From contig CACOYM010000017.1 in assembly GCA_902631395.1 (NCBI GenBank), positions 1-39,509 on the forward strand: 39,509 nt of DNA, read 5' to 3'. The notes below the pieces were generated by a model, which was given only the letters and a program-made list of their open reading frames with translations, ran no database searches and was not told where the DNA came from. Each line of letters begins with the position of its first letter. Position 1 is the first letter of the stretch. The stretch comes from Halieaceae bacterium (GTDB taxonomy: Bacteria > Pseudomonadota > Gammaproteobacteria > Pseudomonadales > Halieaceae). The position numbers and the translations under genes were made by a program. Shown here one piece after another: positions 10,156 to 18,492 of the stretch.

Positions 10156-12572
10156 TCGGCTAGGACGTCTGCGCAGTATGATTGGCATTCCTCGAGGTTT
10201 CTGGAGCTGTTGGGCAATCTTGATTCAGAGTCCCAGTAAACTCGCCGAAAAGAAGCGTTCTTGCCCTCGTTGTAACATCTGAGGATGTTCGCCTCGTCAC
10301 CAGAGTATCCCCGACCTAATCTGTAGAAATCAAACAGGAACTCGCTATTGGGCGATAGTTTTTCTCCATGCTCCTCAAAATAGTTTCCAGTGTCCTTGTC
10401 GAAGGGCTGCACGTCACCGGTACTGGGATCTCTTGATAAAGACCAGACATAGTCTCCGACGTTTGGGTCTTCTGAATCATCGTAGAGCATGTAGTACACG
10501 TCTAAAAACTCTTCGCGCGCTTCCCATCGGTAGCCACTGTTGCGGCCCAAGGTTAAGCTGCTGCCGTCTCCAATTCGTAGCAGGCTCTCATCCCCGGGCC
10601 GGTTGTCTCGGGTAAGGTGATATGTGCCGGCGAATTCATTCTCTAAAACTGGACTCGGCGGAACGGATGGCGCGTTTGTCGACTGTAAGCTGCCCAATAG
10701 CCCGAGGAAGATGTCCTGATATCGAGAGCTACCGGCGGGCTGTCCAAAGATCGCCTCTACCCTACACGCGTCACGATTGGCAGTCAGTTCATAGGTATCA
10801 CCGACGCGTTGACCGTCACAAGTGCTTTTAATCTCTACAAGTTCGAACCCGAAATCTCTCTCGAATTCAATTACGTGACTCTGCCCATCTCGCAGAAAAA
10901 GCTGTGTGTTGCCCACGACCCGCCCACCGTCGGTGTGGCCGATTCTGATCTCAGCGTATGCTCCCTCATAATCTTTTTCCCAGCTTACATGGCCTGTCTC
11001 CACTAGCTCCCCGGTGGGCAGTCGGTATCGGGCGAACGTCTCGAGGTATTCGGTGCCTAGACTGTTATCTCCCTCATCCGGCAATCGGCAATCGTACGAA
11101 CCACCATATGTTGCTGTCGGTGGATAGCGCACTACATAATCCCAACCGCCGGGAGTCAGCCTGTGGAAAGAGTTGATTTGGATACTATCAAGGTGGGTGT
11201 AAATGCCATGCCACCGGGATGAACCCTTCTCCTCATCCTCGCCGAGATCCTGTCCGCAAGATGATTCAGATATCTGAACTGTGTGTCGCACTGCCTCGCC
11301 CGGATGACTAGTATCTGAGCCTCGCGCAGCGGCGACGTGCCGATTGTTAGAGAGCGCACGGCTGACGTCGGCGGCATCCTCTCTTAAAAACGTAGCGCCG
11401 AGAGCGAAACCGTTATAACTCAGGTCAGGATTAGAGTAGTAGTCTACTCTGGGCACCCAACCGTAGGTGTCATAACTCATTATGGTTCGGTGCTGATCAG
11501 TTTCGTAAAAGCCATAAGCATAAGAGAAGGTGTAATCATCTGATTCCATCTCCTCTTCGGTGTATTCCCCACGGTTGTGGTTAGCGCCTAGGTTGTGACC
11601 AATTTCATGTGCGAATGTCGATGCGTCGTATGAGGTGGTGTAACCCGAGACCGAGTCGCTTTGCGTTGAAAACTTACCGCCGAGATAGGCTTTTCCGAAG
11701 GCATCGTCCTCCTCGGGCGTTACATCACGCAGTACAGCTGAGAGCGATGCTTCGTTGTCCCTCCTGTCCGTAAGTATCGAAGCGAATTTGCCCTCGGCCA
11801 TCAACATGTCGGAGAGAATATCTCCGCTAAGGGCCTCCTCTAAATCAACCGCAACGGACCCTGCTAGTTCCAGGCTAAGGTTGACCTTTGAGTTTTTAAA
11901 AACGTCGTTTGTGTACTCGATTAAATAGTCAGTGATGCTTGGCACTTCGCTAGGCGAGTGGTCTTTGAAGTCGTGGTAAATGAACACCCGAGCGGTCGCG
12001 GCGCCCGTCGCAAACCTAGGATAAATTACGGTTGGTGGTGTCTCAGGTGCCGGGTTTTTCAAGGATCTCATCGGGCGTGGCTCCCGCGAAGGTTCGCCTG
12101 TTTGTCCTATTGGCGGTATTTCATCTGGAGGGATTACTGCGTCGTTGCCGAGGAGAGGGGATTCCGTGTAGGGGTCTGGTGCCCATATGCGTGTCACACC
12201 AGACGCATCCGTATCAATCTGTAGCCGACCGCTGGCGTGCTCGATATGACCGGTCATCTGGCCGTCGGCGGTCACCACAAGCAGCGAGTTGCCACCTGGA
12301 GTTGCCGATCCTCTAAGAATGCTGTTGCCGTGCCTAGATTTTTTTGACTCGGTGATGGAGATTACATATCTCCCTCGCGCGTCGGTTTCAATTAGCAGCT
12401 GATCGCCTGGCGCTACTTCCCCGAGATTTGCCGAGTCTTTGCGCTGCGCAGCGGCCTGCTGTTCCGTATTGCTGCGGACCAAAGATATCTTAGAGACATA
12501 CTCTTCCGCCGAGGCGATATTTGCAACGAGTATTAACGCAACCAGGATATTTTTGATCGTGCGCGCAACCAT
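10086..12572 (-). CDS. Secreted reprolysin-like zinc metalloprotease
   Basis: The protein has 828 residues. It begins with a clean signal peptide (IKNILVALILVANIASA, cleaved near residue 22). A propeptide-like region of about 165 residues and a Pro-rich linker follow. The catalytic domain is a metzincin, with HEIGHNLGANH at residues 322-332 carrying three zinc-binding His and the Glu base, and the Met-turn TIMSYDTYGW further on. This matches the M12B/reprolysin type. About 400 C-terminal residues after it are not recognised; they contain paired Cys and end in a Cys-containing acidic tail. No sorting signal was seen. Likely an exported protease acting on external protein. It is probably monocistronic, and its 3' end overlaps the gene coming from the integrase side. 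Confidence 0.85.
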   Translation of the reverse strand: MVARTIKNILVALILVANIASAEEYVSKISLVRSNTEQQAAAQRKDSANLGEVAPGDQLLIETDARGRYVISITESKKSRHGNSILRGSATPGGNSLLVVTADGQMTGHIEHASGRLQIDTDASGVTRIWAPDPYTESPLLGNDAVIPPDEIPPIGQTGEPSREPRPMRSLKNPAPETPPTVIYPRFATGAATARVFIYHDFKDHSPSEVPSITDYLIEYTNDVFKNSKVNLSLELAGSVAVDLEEALSGDILSDMLMAEGKFASILTDRRDNEASLSAVLRDVTPEEDDAFGKAYLGGKFSTQSDSVSGYTTSYDASTFAHEIGHNLGANHNRGEYTEEEMESDDYTFSYAYGFYETDQHRTIMSYDTYGWVPRVDYYSNPDLSYNGFALGATFLREDAADVSRALSNNRHVAAARGSDTSHPGEAVRHTVQISESSCGQDLGEDEEKGSSRWHGIYTHLDSIQINSFHRLTPGGWDYVVRYPPTATYGGSYDCRLPDEGDNSLGTEYLETFARYRLPTGELVETGHVSWEKDYEGAYAEIRIGHTDGGRVVGNTQLFLRDGQSHVIEFERDFGFELVEIKSTCDGQRVGDTYELTANRDACRVEAIFGQPAGSSRYQDIFLGLLGSLQSTNAPSVPPSPVLENEFAGTYHLTRDNRPGDESLLRIGDGSSLTLGRNSGYRWEAREEFLDVYYMLYDDSEDPNVGDYVWSLSRDPSTGDVQPFDKDTGNYFEEHGEKLSPNSEFLFDFYRLGRGYSGDEANILRCYNEGKNASFRRVYWDSESRLPNSSRNLEECQSYCADVLADYQEREPEEWQDTLCEDNGTDGE

Positions 12573-12875
12573 AATTACAAGATCACCTAGTATGGGCTCC
12601 GTTTCAAGATTTTTTACTAGGGTGGCATCGAATTTTTGTCCATAAACGATTTTTGACCAGCTTTACGCCATGCACTTTAATTCCATCCTATTCGATATCA
12701 GGAGCGGGTATTGACATGAACGCACGAGGCATGCGGTAGCGCGCTGAACTACCAGACGACGCATTAGTTACCTTGCAGGCTTCCTGCTGACCTACCCATC
12801 TGGCTTCTGTGTCAGGCTACTCAGAAGGAATTGAGGCGCTAATGATTCAGACACCAAGACAAAGACAACGAGCAG
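12573..12875. other. Intergenic stretch with remnant of the phage-type gene's 3' end
   Basis: No gene is seen in these 303 bases. At about 12795-12841 the sequence (CTACCCATCTGGCTTC, then CAGGCTACTCAGAAG) resembles the last codons of the GRPRGSLNK gene located at 13221. It also resembles 19186-19215, beside the second Nif11 gene. The same relic therefore flanks both Nif11 genes on their downstream side. The rest shows no recognisable feature apart from the likely upstream region of the metalloprotease. Confidence 0.5.
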
Positions 12876-13118
12876 TTAAGAGCCAGTGTCACGGTGGCAC
12901 CCACCAGCAACCATATCCAGTTCAAAGTCGCTGAGTTCGTTATCTTGCGCGGCATCCCATGCCTGCTGACCTTCCTCTGATGTAAACGAGAAGCCATGTT
13001 TGGCAGCTATCTGACTTACCTTGGCACTTTCAGTCATTAAAGCTGAGCGGATTTCTTTTTGTGCGTCCTCGTTTTGAGACACGTAGTCTCTAAAAGCATT
13101 GGCTTGATCCAAAGACAT
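12876..13118 (-). CDS. Nif11-type leader peptide, putative RiPP precursor (copy 1)
   Basis: This is an 80-residue peptide of the Nif11-like leader family: MSLDQANAFRDYVSQNEDAQ, a helical middle (SQIAAKHGFSFTSEEGQQAW), and the double-glycine end LSDFELDMVAGG. In RiPP systems such leaders guide modifying enzymes and are cut after the GG by a C39-type transporter-peptidase. The part after GG is only CHRDTGS. Its start has a strong ribosome site (AAGGGGAG, six bases before ATG) and a promoter conserved in copy 2. No maturase or transporter gene is in the window. The leader differs from copy 2 at 5 of 73 positions, the tail at 4 of 7. Alternatives are an orphan leader or a signalling peptide. Confidence 0.8.
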   Translation of the reverse strand: MSLDQANAFRDYVSQNEDAQKEIRSALMTESAKVSQIAAKHGFSFTSEEGQQAWDAAQDNELSDFELDMVAGGCHRDTGS

Positions 13119-13145
13119 TTGATTCTCCCCTTGAATTCCCGCTCG

Positions 13146-13174
13146 ATATTATTAAGGCTGGGAGCGTAAATCAA
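13146..13174 (-). promoter_or_regulatory. Sigma-70-like promoter of Nif11 copy 1
   Basis: Reading the minus strand, TTGATT and TAATAT are separated by 17 bases and lie just upstream of the ribosome site. The same boxes with the same spacing occur before copy 2 although the spacer has changed, which argues that they are functional. Confidence 0.55.
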
Positions 13175-13220
13175 AAATAATTTGAGACTCTGGCACGTGG
13201 GAAGTCCAACGGCTATTGGC

Positions 13221-13571
13221 CTACCCTCTGGCTTCAGTAGCAGGCTTCTCAGTAGCGTCGTCATCAGGAGCTCTTATCTGAATTACTATCGGCGGCAGAT
13301 CAACAGCCTTGATCTCTTCCTGCGCTGCGGGCTCCCCATGACCGCGATCTAACGGAGCATTTGCCGCAGACGCGCCAGCGGCACCCGACCAGCTATTCTT
13401 GGCGACATCAACGAGGGTCAGGAGGGCGTCATGGGTATAGCCTTTTGCAAGCCCGGAGAGCCTGTGTGACCGCAGCATAGTTGCTTTGTTAAGGGAGTCT
13501 CTTGGCCGGCTTGGCCCCTCGCGATATCCGCCGCTGCGTATATAGTTAGCCTGCGGACTGGGAGACACCAT
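13221..13571 (-). CDS. Phage-type protein with GRPRGSLNK-like motif (DUF5681-like), copy 1
   Basis: The fragment GGYREGPSRPRDSLNKATML followed by LAKGYTHDALLTLVDVAKN and NAPLDRGHGEP resembles small phage and prophage proteins that begin with a GRPKGSxNK motif and contain an 'AANxLLDRGYG' segment. These are often encoded near terminase genes. Relative to the two other copies in the window (19642 and 32462) the conserved Gly and Arg of the motif are partly eroded. The chosen start (ATG at 13571) is uncertain, because the frame stays open to 13751 and overlaps the divergent protease start. It ends IQIRAPDDDATEKPATEARG. It is probably a decaying gene kept open by chance. Confidence 0.45.
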   Translation of the reverse strand: MVSPSPQANYIRSGGYREGPSRPRDSLNKATMLRSHRLSGLAKGYTHDALLTLVDVAKNSWSGAAGASAANAPLDRGHGEPAAQEEIKAVDLPPIVIQIRAPDDDATEKPATEARG

Positions 13572-13691
13572 TGCGGTAAATAAGTGAAGACAGCGGAATT
13601 CGTAGCCTACGTAGGTACCGCAGTTCATGTCCATTTGATACCAAAGTGAGGTATGTTGACCTGCTTGCAGTGCGTTGTGACAGGAGTTGTC

Positions 13692-15035
13692 TTGAGAAAT
13701 CTTTCTCTTGCTGCGGTAACACTGATTATCGTTCAGCAAGCTGTTGCTCAAAATCAGGCGGCAGACACGTCAATGCTGAGCAGGTTTACCGCTTTAATAG
13801 ATTCGATTCTATGGCTTAGGGATGTGGAGCCATTAGAGCCGTTTCACCAAGTGACACTACAGTTAGACGCCAATGAAGTCTGCGTGACAGTTGACGACGC
13901 TGACATGTGTGACACAGCACAATTACGCGTAGAGAAAAACACGCGTTCTCAGATTCAGATAGCTCCTCGTGATGACTTCCGATTTAGTCATTGGTTGTCC
14001 GGAGAGGATTACTTGTTTGGGGACGCCACGAGTGAGTCTGTGTTGCTTACAGCAACCAACCCCTTGCTACCTCACTTGCCAGATAGTGGCGGCCTGAAGG
14101 CTCAAAGCATTTGGGAAATGCGACCGGCGGTAGTGCCTCCATGTGACGAGTCATACGTACCTGAGAACAATGGTAAACACCCTTGGGTTGATTGCCGCGG
14201 CGATCTGTTGTCGAGTTCTTTTCGATTCACTGACATGCTAGATGAGCAGGATATAGTTCATACCATTTCAATCCTCTTCTACTTGGATGTGAATGCTGAA
14301 AACTTTAATCCTGATAGTCCTCAGGAGTTCGTGGACCGGGAGATAGACATCGTGAATCAATTGTTTGCTGACTCAGACGTGCTCATCAAGGTGGAGTCGG
14401 CCGGAATCATTCTGATTGATCTGCCAGTGGATGGAGAGACCAACGTCCGTGGAATCGGACAGGATATGCAGTTTCAGAGAGCTCCCTTTGAAAACATGGT
14501 GGCTGAGCTCGACGCTCATAACGCTGATTTAGCACATGCATTTGTTAAGTATGAGTATGACGGCACTTCCTGCGGCTACGCGTACTTGTCGGATCCTAAT
14601 GGGGCGAGAGTCCTTCATGCCGCAGTCTCAGCGTGTTTTGAGCTTGCGCACGGAACACGCTATCAGCAATTGTTTGCCCATGAGCTAGGACACAATCTTG
14701 GGTTACAACACCCACCGTCGAGGCCCTCCAACCTTATCCCACACTTCTCAGTTGGATATGGATTTGTCGAGGGTGAATTAGAGACCATTATGGGTTACGG
14801 CGGCGGGATTCCATTCTTTTCAAATGGTGGGGTATCGGTCAGTTCGGACGCTTATGTGGGTGCTCCCGGTGATGAAAATGCCAACGCCGTTTATGCACTT
14901 AACAAGGTTCGTCTCGACTTTGCACGTATTTCAGATCGTAGAAATAGCAACCCTGCTGGAGCCAAGCGTATCCGGCCCTCGCTAAAAATTGAAGGTATCT
15001 CTGATGAGATGACTGGGCCAGTGAAGAAAAGGTAG
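13692..15035 (+). CDS. Secreted metzincin zinc metalloprotease
   Basis: This is a second exported metalloprotease, unrelated in length to the one at 10086. The TTG at 13692 is preferred: it follows AGGAG by five bases and gives an ideal signal peptide (MRNLSLAAVTLIIVQQAVAQ). The ATG at 13653 would add 13 residues with two Cys and has poor spacing. The product is 447 residues from TTG. The zinc motif HELGHNLGLQH is near residues 330-340 of this form, preceded by SCGYAYL and followed by the Met-turn ETIMGYG. The N-terminal 170 residues look like a propeptide. It lies 71 bases upstream of the SDR gene on the same strand, so they may be co-transcribed. Its substrate is unknown. Confidence 0.82.
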   Translation: MRNLSLAAVTLIIVQQAVAQNQAADTSMLSRFTALIDSILWLRDVEPLEPFHQVTLQLDANEVCVTVDDADMCDTAQLRVEKNTRSQIQIAPRDDFRFSHWLSGEDYLFGDATSESVLLTATNPLLPHLPDSGGLKAQSIWEMRPAVVPPCDESYVPENNGKHPWVDCRGDLLSSSFRFTDMLDEQDIVHTISILFYLDVNAENFNPDSPQEFVDREIDIVNQLFADSDVLIKVESAGIILIDLPVDGETNVRGIGQDMQFQRAPFENMVAELDAHNADLAHAFVKYEYDGTSCGYAYLSDPNGARVLHAAVSACFELAHGTRYQQLFAHELGHNLGLQHPPSRPSNLIPHFSVGYGFVEGELETIMGYGGGIPFFSNGGVSVSSDAYVGAPGDENANAVYALNKVRLDFARISDRRNSNPAGAKRIRPSLKIEGISDEMTGPVKKR

Positions 15036-15106
15036 GGTATGGCTCAACCACTTCTGAGTATTGTGCTGTTACTCCCGCGAAACACTCGAGTAGAACTTGC
15101 CGGATT

Positions 15107-15994
15107 ATGAAAAGGGTGTTGGTTACAGGTGCGAATAAGGGAATCGGACGCGCAGTGGTAGCAGCGCTGCTTGATAGGCACCCAGATGTATTTGTTTACT
15201 TAGGCTGTCGCAGCCCTGCTAGAGGGACGGACGCGCGGAATCAATTGGCCGCCAGAAATCAAGAACACCTATCGCGCACCAAGGTCGTTGAACTAGACGT
15301 AACTTCTGAACGGTCCGTCTGTGAGGCGGAGAGGGGCATCCGTGAAGATTGCGAGGCAACTGGCACCGCCCTATACGGCATCGTTAACAATGCTGGGATT
15401 TTTAGCTCATCTGCGGGTGCTGCAGAAGTATTGGAAGTAAATCTCTTCGGTATTAAGCGGGTCTTCGATCAGTTCTACAGTGTTTTAGGTGCTCAAGACG
15501 CGAGAGTGGTGAATGTAACATCGGCCTCGGGGCCGAATTATCTGAGTTCAGCAGAGCCCTCAGTCCGCAGAGTCTTGACGGATAGTCAGGCAACTTGGGA
15601 AGACATATTGCACATCGTGCAACTGTATATGAAAGATATTGAAAGCGCTGCTATCGTCGACCAAGCCCGAGCGGCATCTGTCACTTATGGATTCTCCAAG
15701 GCTTGTGCAAATGCGTTAACTGTCCTCCAAGCGAGGCTTTTCCCCTCGGTAGCTATCAATTCCTGTACCCCCGGTTTCATAGACACTGATTTAACCCGGC
15801 AACTCGCCGCAATGGCCGGGCGTGATCCAATGGAAATGGATATGAAACCTCCGAGCGATGGAGTCGAATCAACCCTATTTCTTCTTATGGCCTCGGAACC
15901 TACGATTACTGGCTGGTATTTAGGTAGCGATTGCAAAAGGAGCCCTCTCGATTCCTATCGAGCACCCGGCGATCCAGAGTTCAAGGGCCACTAG
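15107..15994 (+). CDS. SDR oxidoreductase, carbonyl-reductase-like
   Basis: This is a 295-residue classical short-chain dehydrogenase/reductase. Visible motifs are the cofactor loop VLVTGANKGIGRAV, a following Arg (GCRSP) that suggests NADPH, the ELDVTSE segment, the structural NNAG, catalytic Ser in NVTSASG and the YGFSK active-site Tyr/Lys pair, then CTPGFIDTDLT. The TGANKGIG form and the insert between Ser and Tyr are features of the carbonyl reductase (CBR1) group, which is common in eukaryotes. It is probably cytoplasmic, since no signal is seen. The substrate cannot be told from sequence. It follows a secreted protease at a short distance, with no obvious shared pathway. Confidence 0.85.
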   Translation: MKRVLVTGANKGIGRAVVAALLDRHPDVFVYLGCRSPARGTDARNQLAARNQEHLSRTKVVELDVTSERSVCEAERGIREDCEATGTALYGIVNNAGIFSSSAGAAEVLEVNLFGIKRVFDQFYSVLGAQDARVVNVTSASGPNYLSSAEPSVRRVLTDSQATWEDILHIVQLYMKDIESAAIVDQARAASVTYGFSKACANALTVLQARLFPSVAINSCTPGFIDTDLTRQLAAMAGRDPMEMDMKPPSDGVESTLFLLMASEPTITGWYLGSDCKRSPLDSYRAPGDPEFKGH

Positions 15995-16405
15995 TCGTGA
16001 AAGTTATCCACTGATTGCTCTGGGCGGTGACCATTACTATCACAACGGCAATTAGTCCCCGGCAGCCGTGATTTCCGACAGTGACGATGAACTATTCAGA
16101 TTAGTTGGGCAGCGATGGGATGCAGGTATTCCCTTCTTAAACACAGGCGCCTGCAGTGGCTCTTTTTTTTAATAAAACCTCATTTTGAAACCTCAACGGG
16201 CTTCGGCATCAGTTGAGGCGCTAGCTTGAAATTCAGCCTAATACGCTTAAAAATATTAACGGGAGGTTCCAATCATTCGACCGCTGTAGGCGATATCGCT
16301 TGTCCCCTATGTCAATGTAATGGCGGATACTAGGATCCCTAGTCCGTTCATTGACGGCTTGCCAACGGCGGATGAGTTAGTCTCGGAACTTCAAGGAGCC
16401 GTAAA
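15995..16405. other. Intergenic stretch without a recognised gene
   Basis: No coding signal is convincing across these 411 bases. There is a T-run at 16162-16170 and a dyad CCTCAAC/GTTGAGG around 16190-16220. The end of the stretch supplies the ribosome site AAGGAG for the next gene. Confidence 0.4.
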
Positions 16406-18082
16406 GTGTTAGCAGTTGTTCGTTGGTTAATCATTTTTGTAATAAGCTCGTGTTTACCCGCCATGTCACTTGCAGACGCTGACTATTGCAACAGAAGTGA
16501 TGAGTTAGTCTGGGATGAAACTACCCAGACTTGTGAAAACAAACTGAACATATTTACGGGTGAAGTTCGTGTCCTTACAAACCCAATTGTCGCGAAACCC
16601 GCTGCGTCTGGTCTGACAGACTCAGCCGGTAGATATTTGCACGAGATTGAGGGGGGGTTTCGTCTGGAGTTCTCACTGACTAATGCTTCTTCCGCACCGC
16701 GACTAATATCTCTGCGACAAACCCCACTGAGCTCTGATTTGATCACCAGTAATTTTTTTGGGCCCTCCCCCGATCTCTATCACAGTGGAATTATCGCGGA
16801 ATACGAAGGTACTTTAGATGAGTATGTCACTCTGCCCCCTGGAGAAAAGCTCAATCAAGTTTTGGACTTCGGCACAGTCACTCAAATTGCCAAAACATCC
16901 GGAGAGGTTCAGGTCGAAATCGGCTTTGAGCTGCGACTGTTGGAGCAGGACTCTGGCAGGATAGTCAGCATTCCTCTCCGCACTGCTGCGCCTTACGCTG
17001 TAGCGGTCAGGCCGGGTGCCAAAATTATTATTCCCGGGAGACCAGAGTCGGGAGCAAGCTCTCTGCCGGCGACACCAAGAACCGCCTCAGTAACAACGGC
17101 CTCCTCAAGCGTAAAGATTTCAACGGCCGAATATCCCGGAGTCCCCTACTGGAACTACATATGTGAGGACGTCTCGGCAGACATGACGGGATACACATAC
17201 GGTGACGGAACTCCAGCACCCTGCAGCGCACTCGGTGCTTATTGCGACAATCTTGAAACTGCTTGCCCTGTAAGCTGTGGCACTTGTGCAACGGCAAACG
17301 CGTCATGGACAACACCATGGCGCGACAAATCATACGAGACAAGCGCATGTGACGCAGGTGAAGTAAGCGTGCTCAGTCAGGCGGACAGCGTAAAGAACGA
17401 TTTTTGCGCCAGTGCTCTCTACTGCCTGGAGAGCAAAACAACGGCTTGCGAAGACTTGGTCCAAAGATGGTTTGGCGGTAGATCAGACGACGCGGATGAA
17501 TGGGCGACCTTGAGAACAGGGTTTGCCAAAATATGCAGTGCCTCAAATTATGATTACCAGTGCGCTCCAACAGACAATTGCGAAATTACCTTTAGCTACG
17601 ATGGCAATGACTACAATAACGTTGAACAATCGTCTGTCCCGGCGAATGTCAGGGATGGATTTATTGAGCAGTGTCAATTGTCAGGTTGTGCTTACTCAGC
17701 GACCGTGGCCTGGGTGCTCAGCAGCGATATCGGGAATAAAGAGATGAATCTTTGCCCGATTGGCTTTTGGATCCAATCTGAAGCCGCCAGCGAGCAGTTG
17801 TCTTCAAAAGCATCTGTGATAGTGCACGAGCTCTCTCATTTTGTTTCGATTGCTGGCACCGATGACATGACGTACGACACTAATCTTCAACTTAATACTG
17901 CGCTGACGAATCCCTGGTATTACTTACCCAATGCCTCGACTTGGGACAATTTTTCTGAGGACTACACAACCGAGTACACATGGTCGGACTTTAGTGAGTT
18001 AAACAACGTCGATGACGCCCTCTCGCCAGGGGTCCTGTGGTTTTTGACCAGGAGCAGTGTCACTGGGGACGAAGAGGAATAG
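16406..18082 (+). CDS. Secreted aspzincin (M35-like) metalloprotease with ShK-like domain
   Basis: The protein has 558 residues, read from a GTG seven bases after AAGGAG. A signal peptide covers about 1-24 (WLIIFVISSCLPAMSLADA). Residues 50-205 resemble the beta-rich N-terminal domain of bacterial M35 proteases (GFRLEFSLTNASSAPRLISL). Residues 250-294 hold six cysteines (253, 273, 280, 287, 291, 294) ending CPVSCGTC, the pattern of a ShK toxin-like domain. The C-terminal region has HELSH (474-478) followed by GTDDMTYD (484-491), the aspzincin zinc site HExxH plus GTxD, as in deuterolysin and peptidyl-Lys metalloendopeptidase. It is likely exported and disulfide-rich. ShK domains are rare in bacteria, so shuffling from a eukaryotic source is possible. 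Confidence 0.8.
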   Translation: MLAVVRWLIIFVISSCLPAMSLADADYCNRSDELVWDETTQTCENKLNIFTGEVRVLTNPIVAKPAASGLTDSAGRYLHEIEGGFRLEFSLTNASSAPRLISLRQTPLSSDLITSNFFGPSPDLYHSGIIAEYEGTLDEYVTLPPGEKLNQVLDFGTVTQIAKTSGEVQVEIGFELRLLEQDSGRIVSIPLRTAAPYAVAVRPGAKIIIPGRPESGASSLPATPRTASVTTASSSVKISTAEYPGVPYWNYICEDVSADMTGYTYGDGTPAPCSALGAYCDNLETACPVSCGTCATANASWTTPWRDKSYETSACDAGEVSVLSQADSVKNDFCASALYCLESKTTACEDLVQRWFGGRSDDADEWATLRTGFAKICSASNYDYQCAPTDNCEITFSYDGNDYNNVEQSSVPANVRDGFIEQCQLSGCAYSATVAWVLSSDIGNKEMNLCPIGFWIQSEAASEQLSSKASVIVHELSHFVSIAGTDDMTYDTNLQLNTALTNPWYYLPNASTWDNFSEDYTTEYTWSDFSELNNVDDALSPGVLWFLTRSSVTGDEEE

Positions 18083-18196
18083 CTGCTTTTACGCTTCTCC
18101 AAGAGCTTCATGGAGTAGTCAAGGCATATACCGGCGCTTTTAGCTGCTCTGACATTCGATCTTACAATCTCGATTTAGCGCAATTAACCTAATATT

Positions 18197-18244
18197 GGGG
18201 GAGCGAGGCGGGATCTAACCGCTGACCTCTGCACTGTTATGCGA
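18197..18244 (-). pseudogene. tRNA-Ala 3'-half fragment
   Basis: On the minus strand the segment reads as the 3' part of a tRNA-Ala: GTGCAGAGGTCAGCGG, then TTAGATCCCGC and CGCTCC. A functional gene would have TTCGATCC in the T-loop. The 5' half, including the D arm, is missing or scrambled. Such 3' fragments are what integrating elements leave at attachment sites. It lies in the 410-base gap between the M35-like protease and the CTERM protein; nothing else is recognised in that gap. Confidence 0.6.
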
Positions 18245-18492
18245 TAATCTGATGGATATTATGCAGCTTGCATACCTTGCGAAGATTACGACACTTATGC
18301 AGCACTGATTCAGCGAGCAATGCTCTAGCCGCTAAATTTCAACTGCGTCCAAGTAACGCACTAACGGCTTTATTGGGAAAGTTGTTGACCCATTTAATTT
18401 CCGTGGTGCGAGTGGTCAGCCAGGCTGATAGAACCTCGCAAAGGGTCGGTTGTGCTAGTCTAATGCCTTGATGCGCAGCGCAGAGCCTTCGG

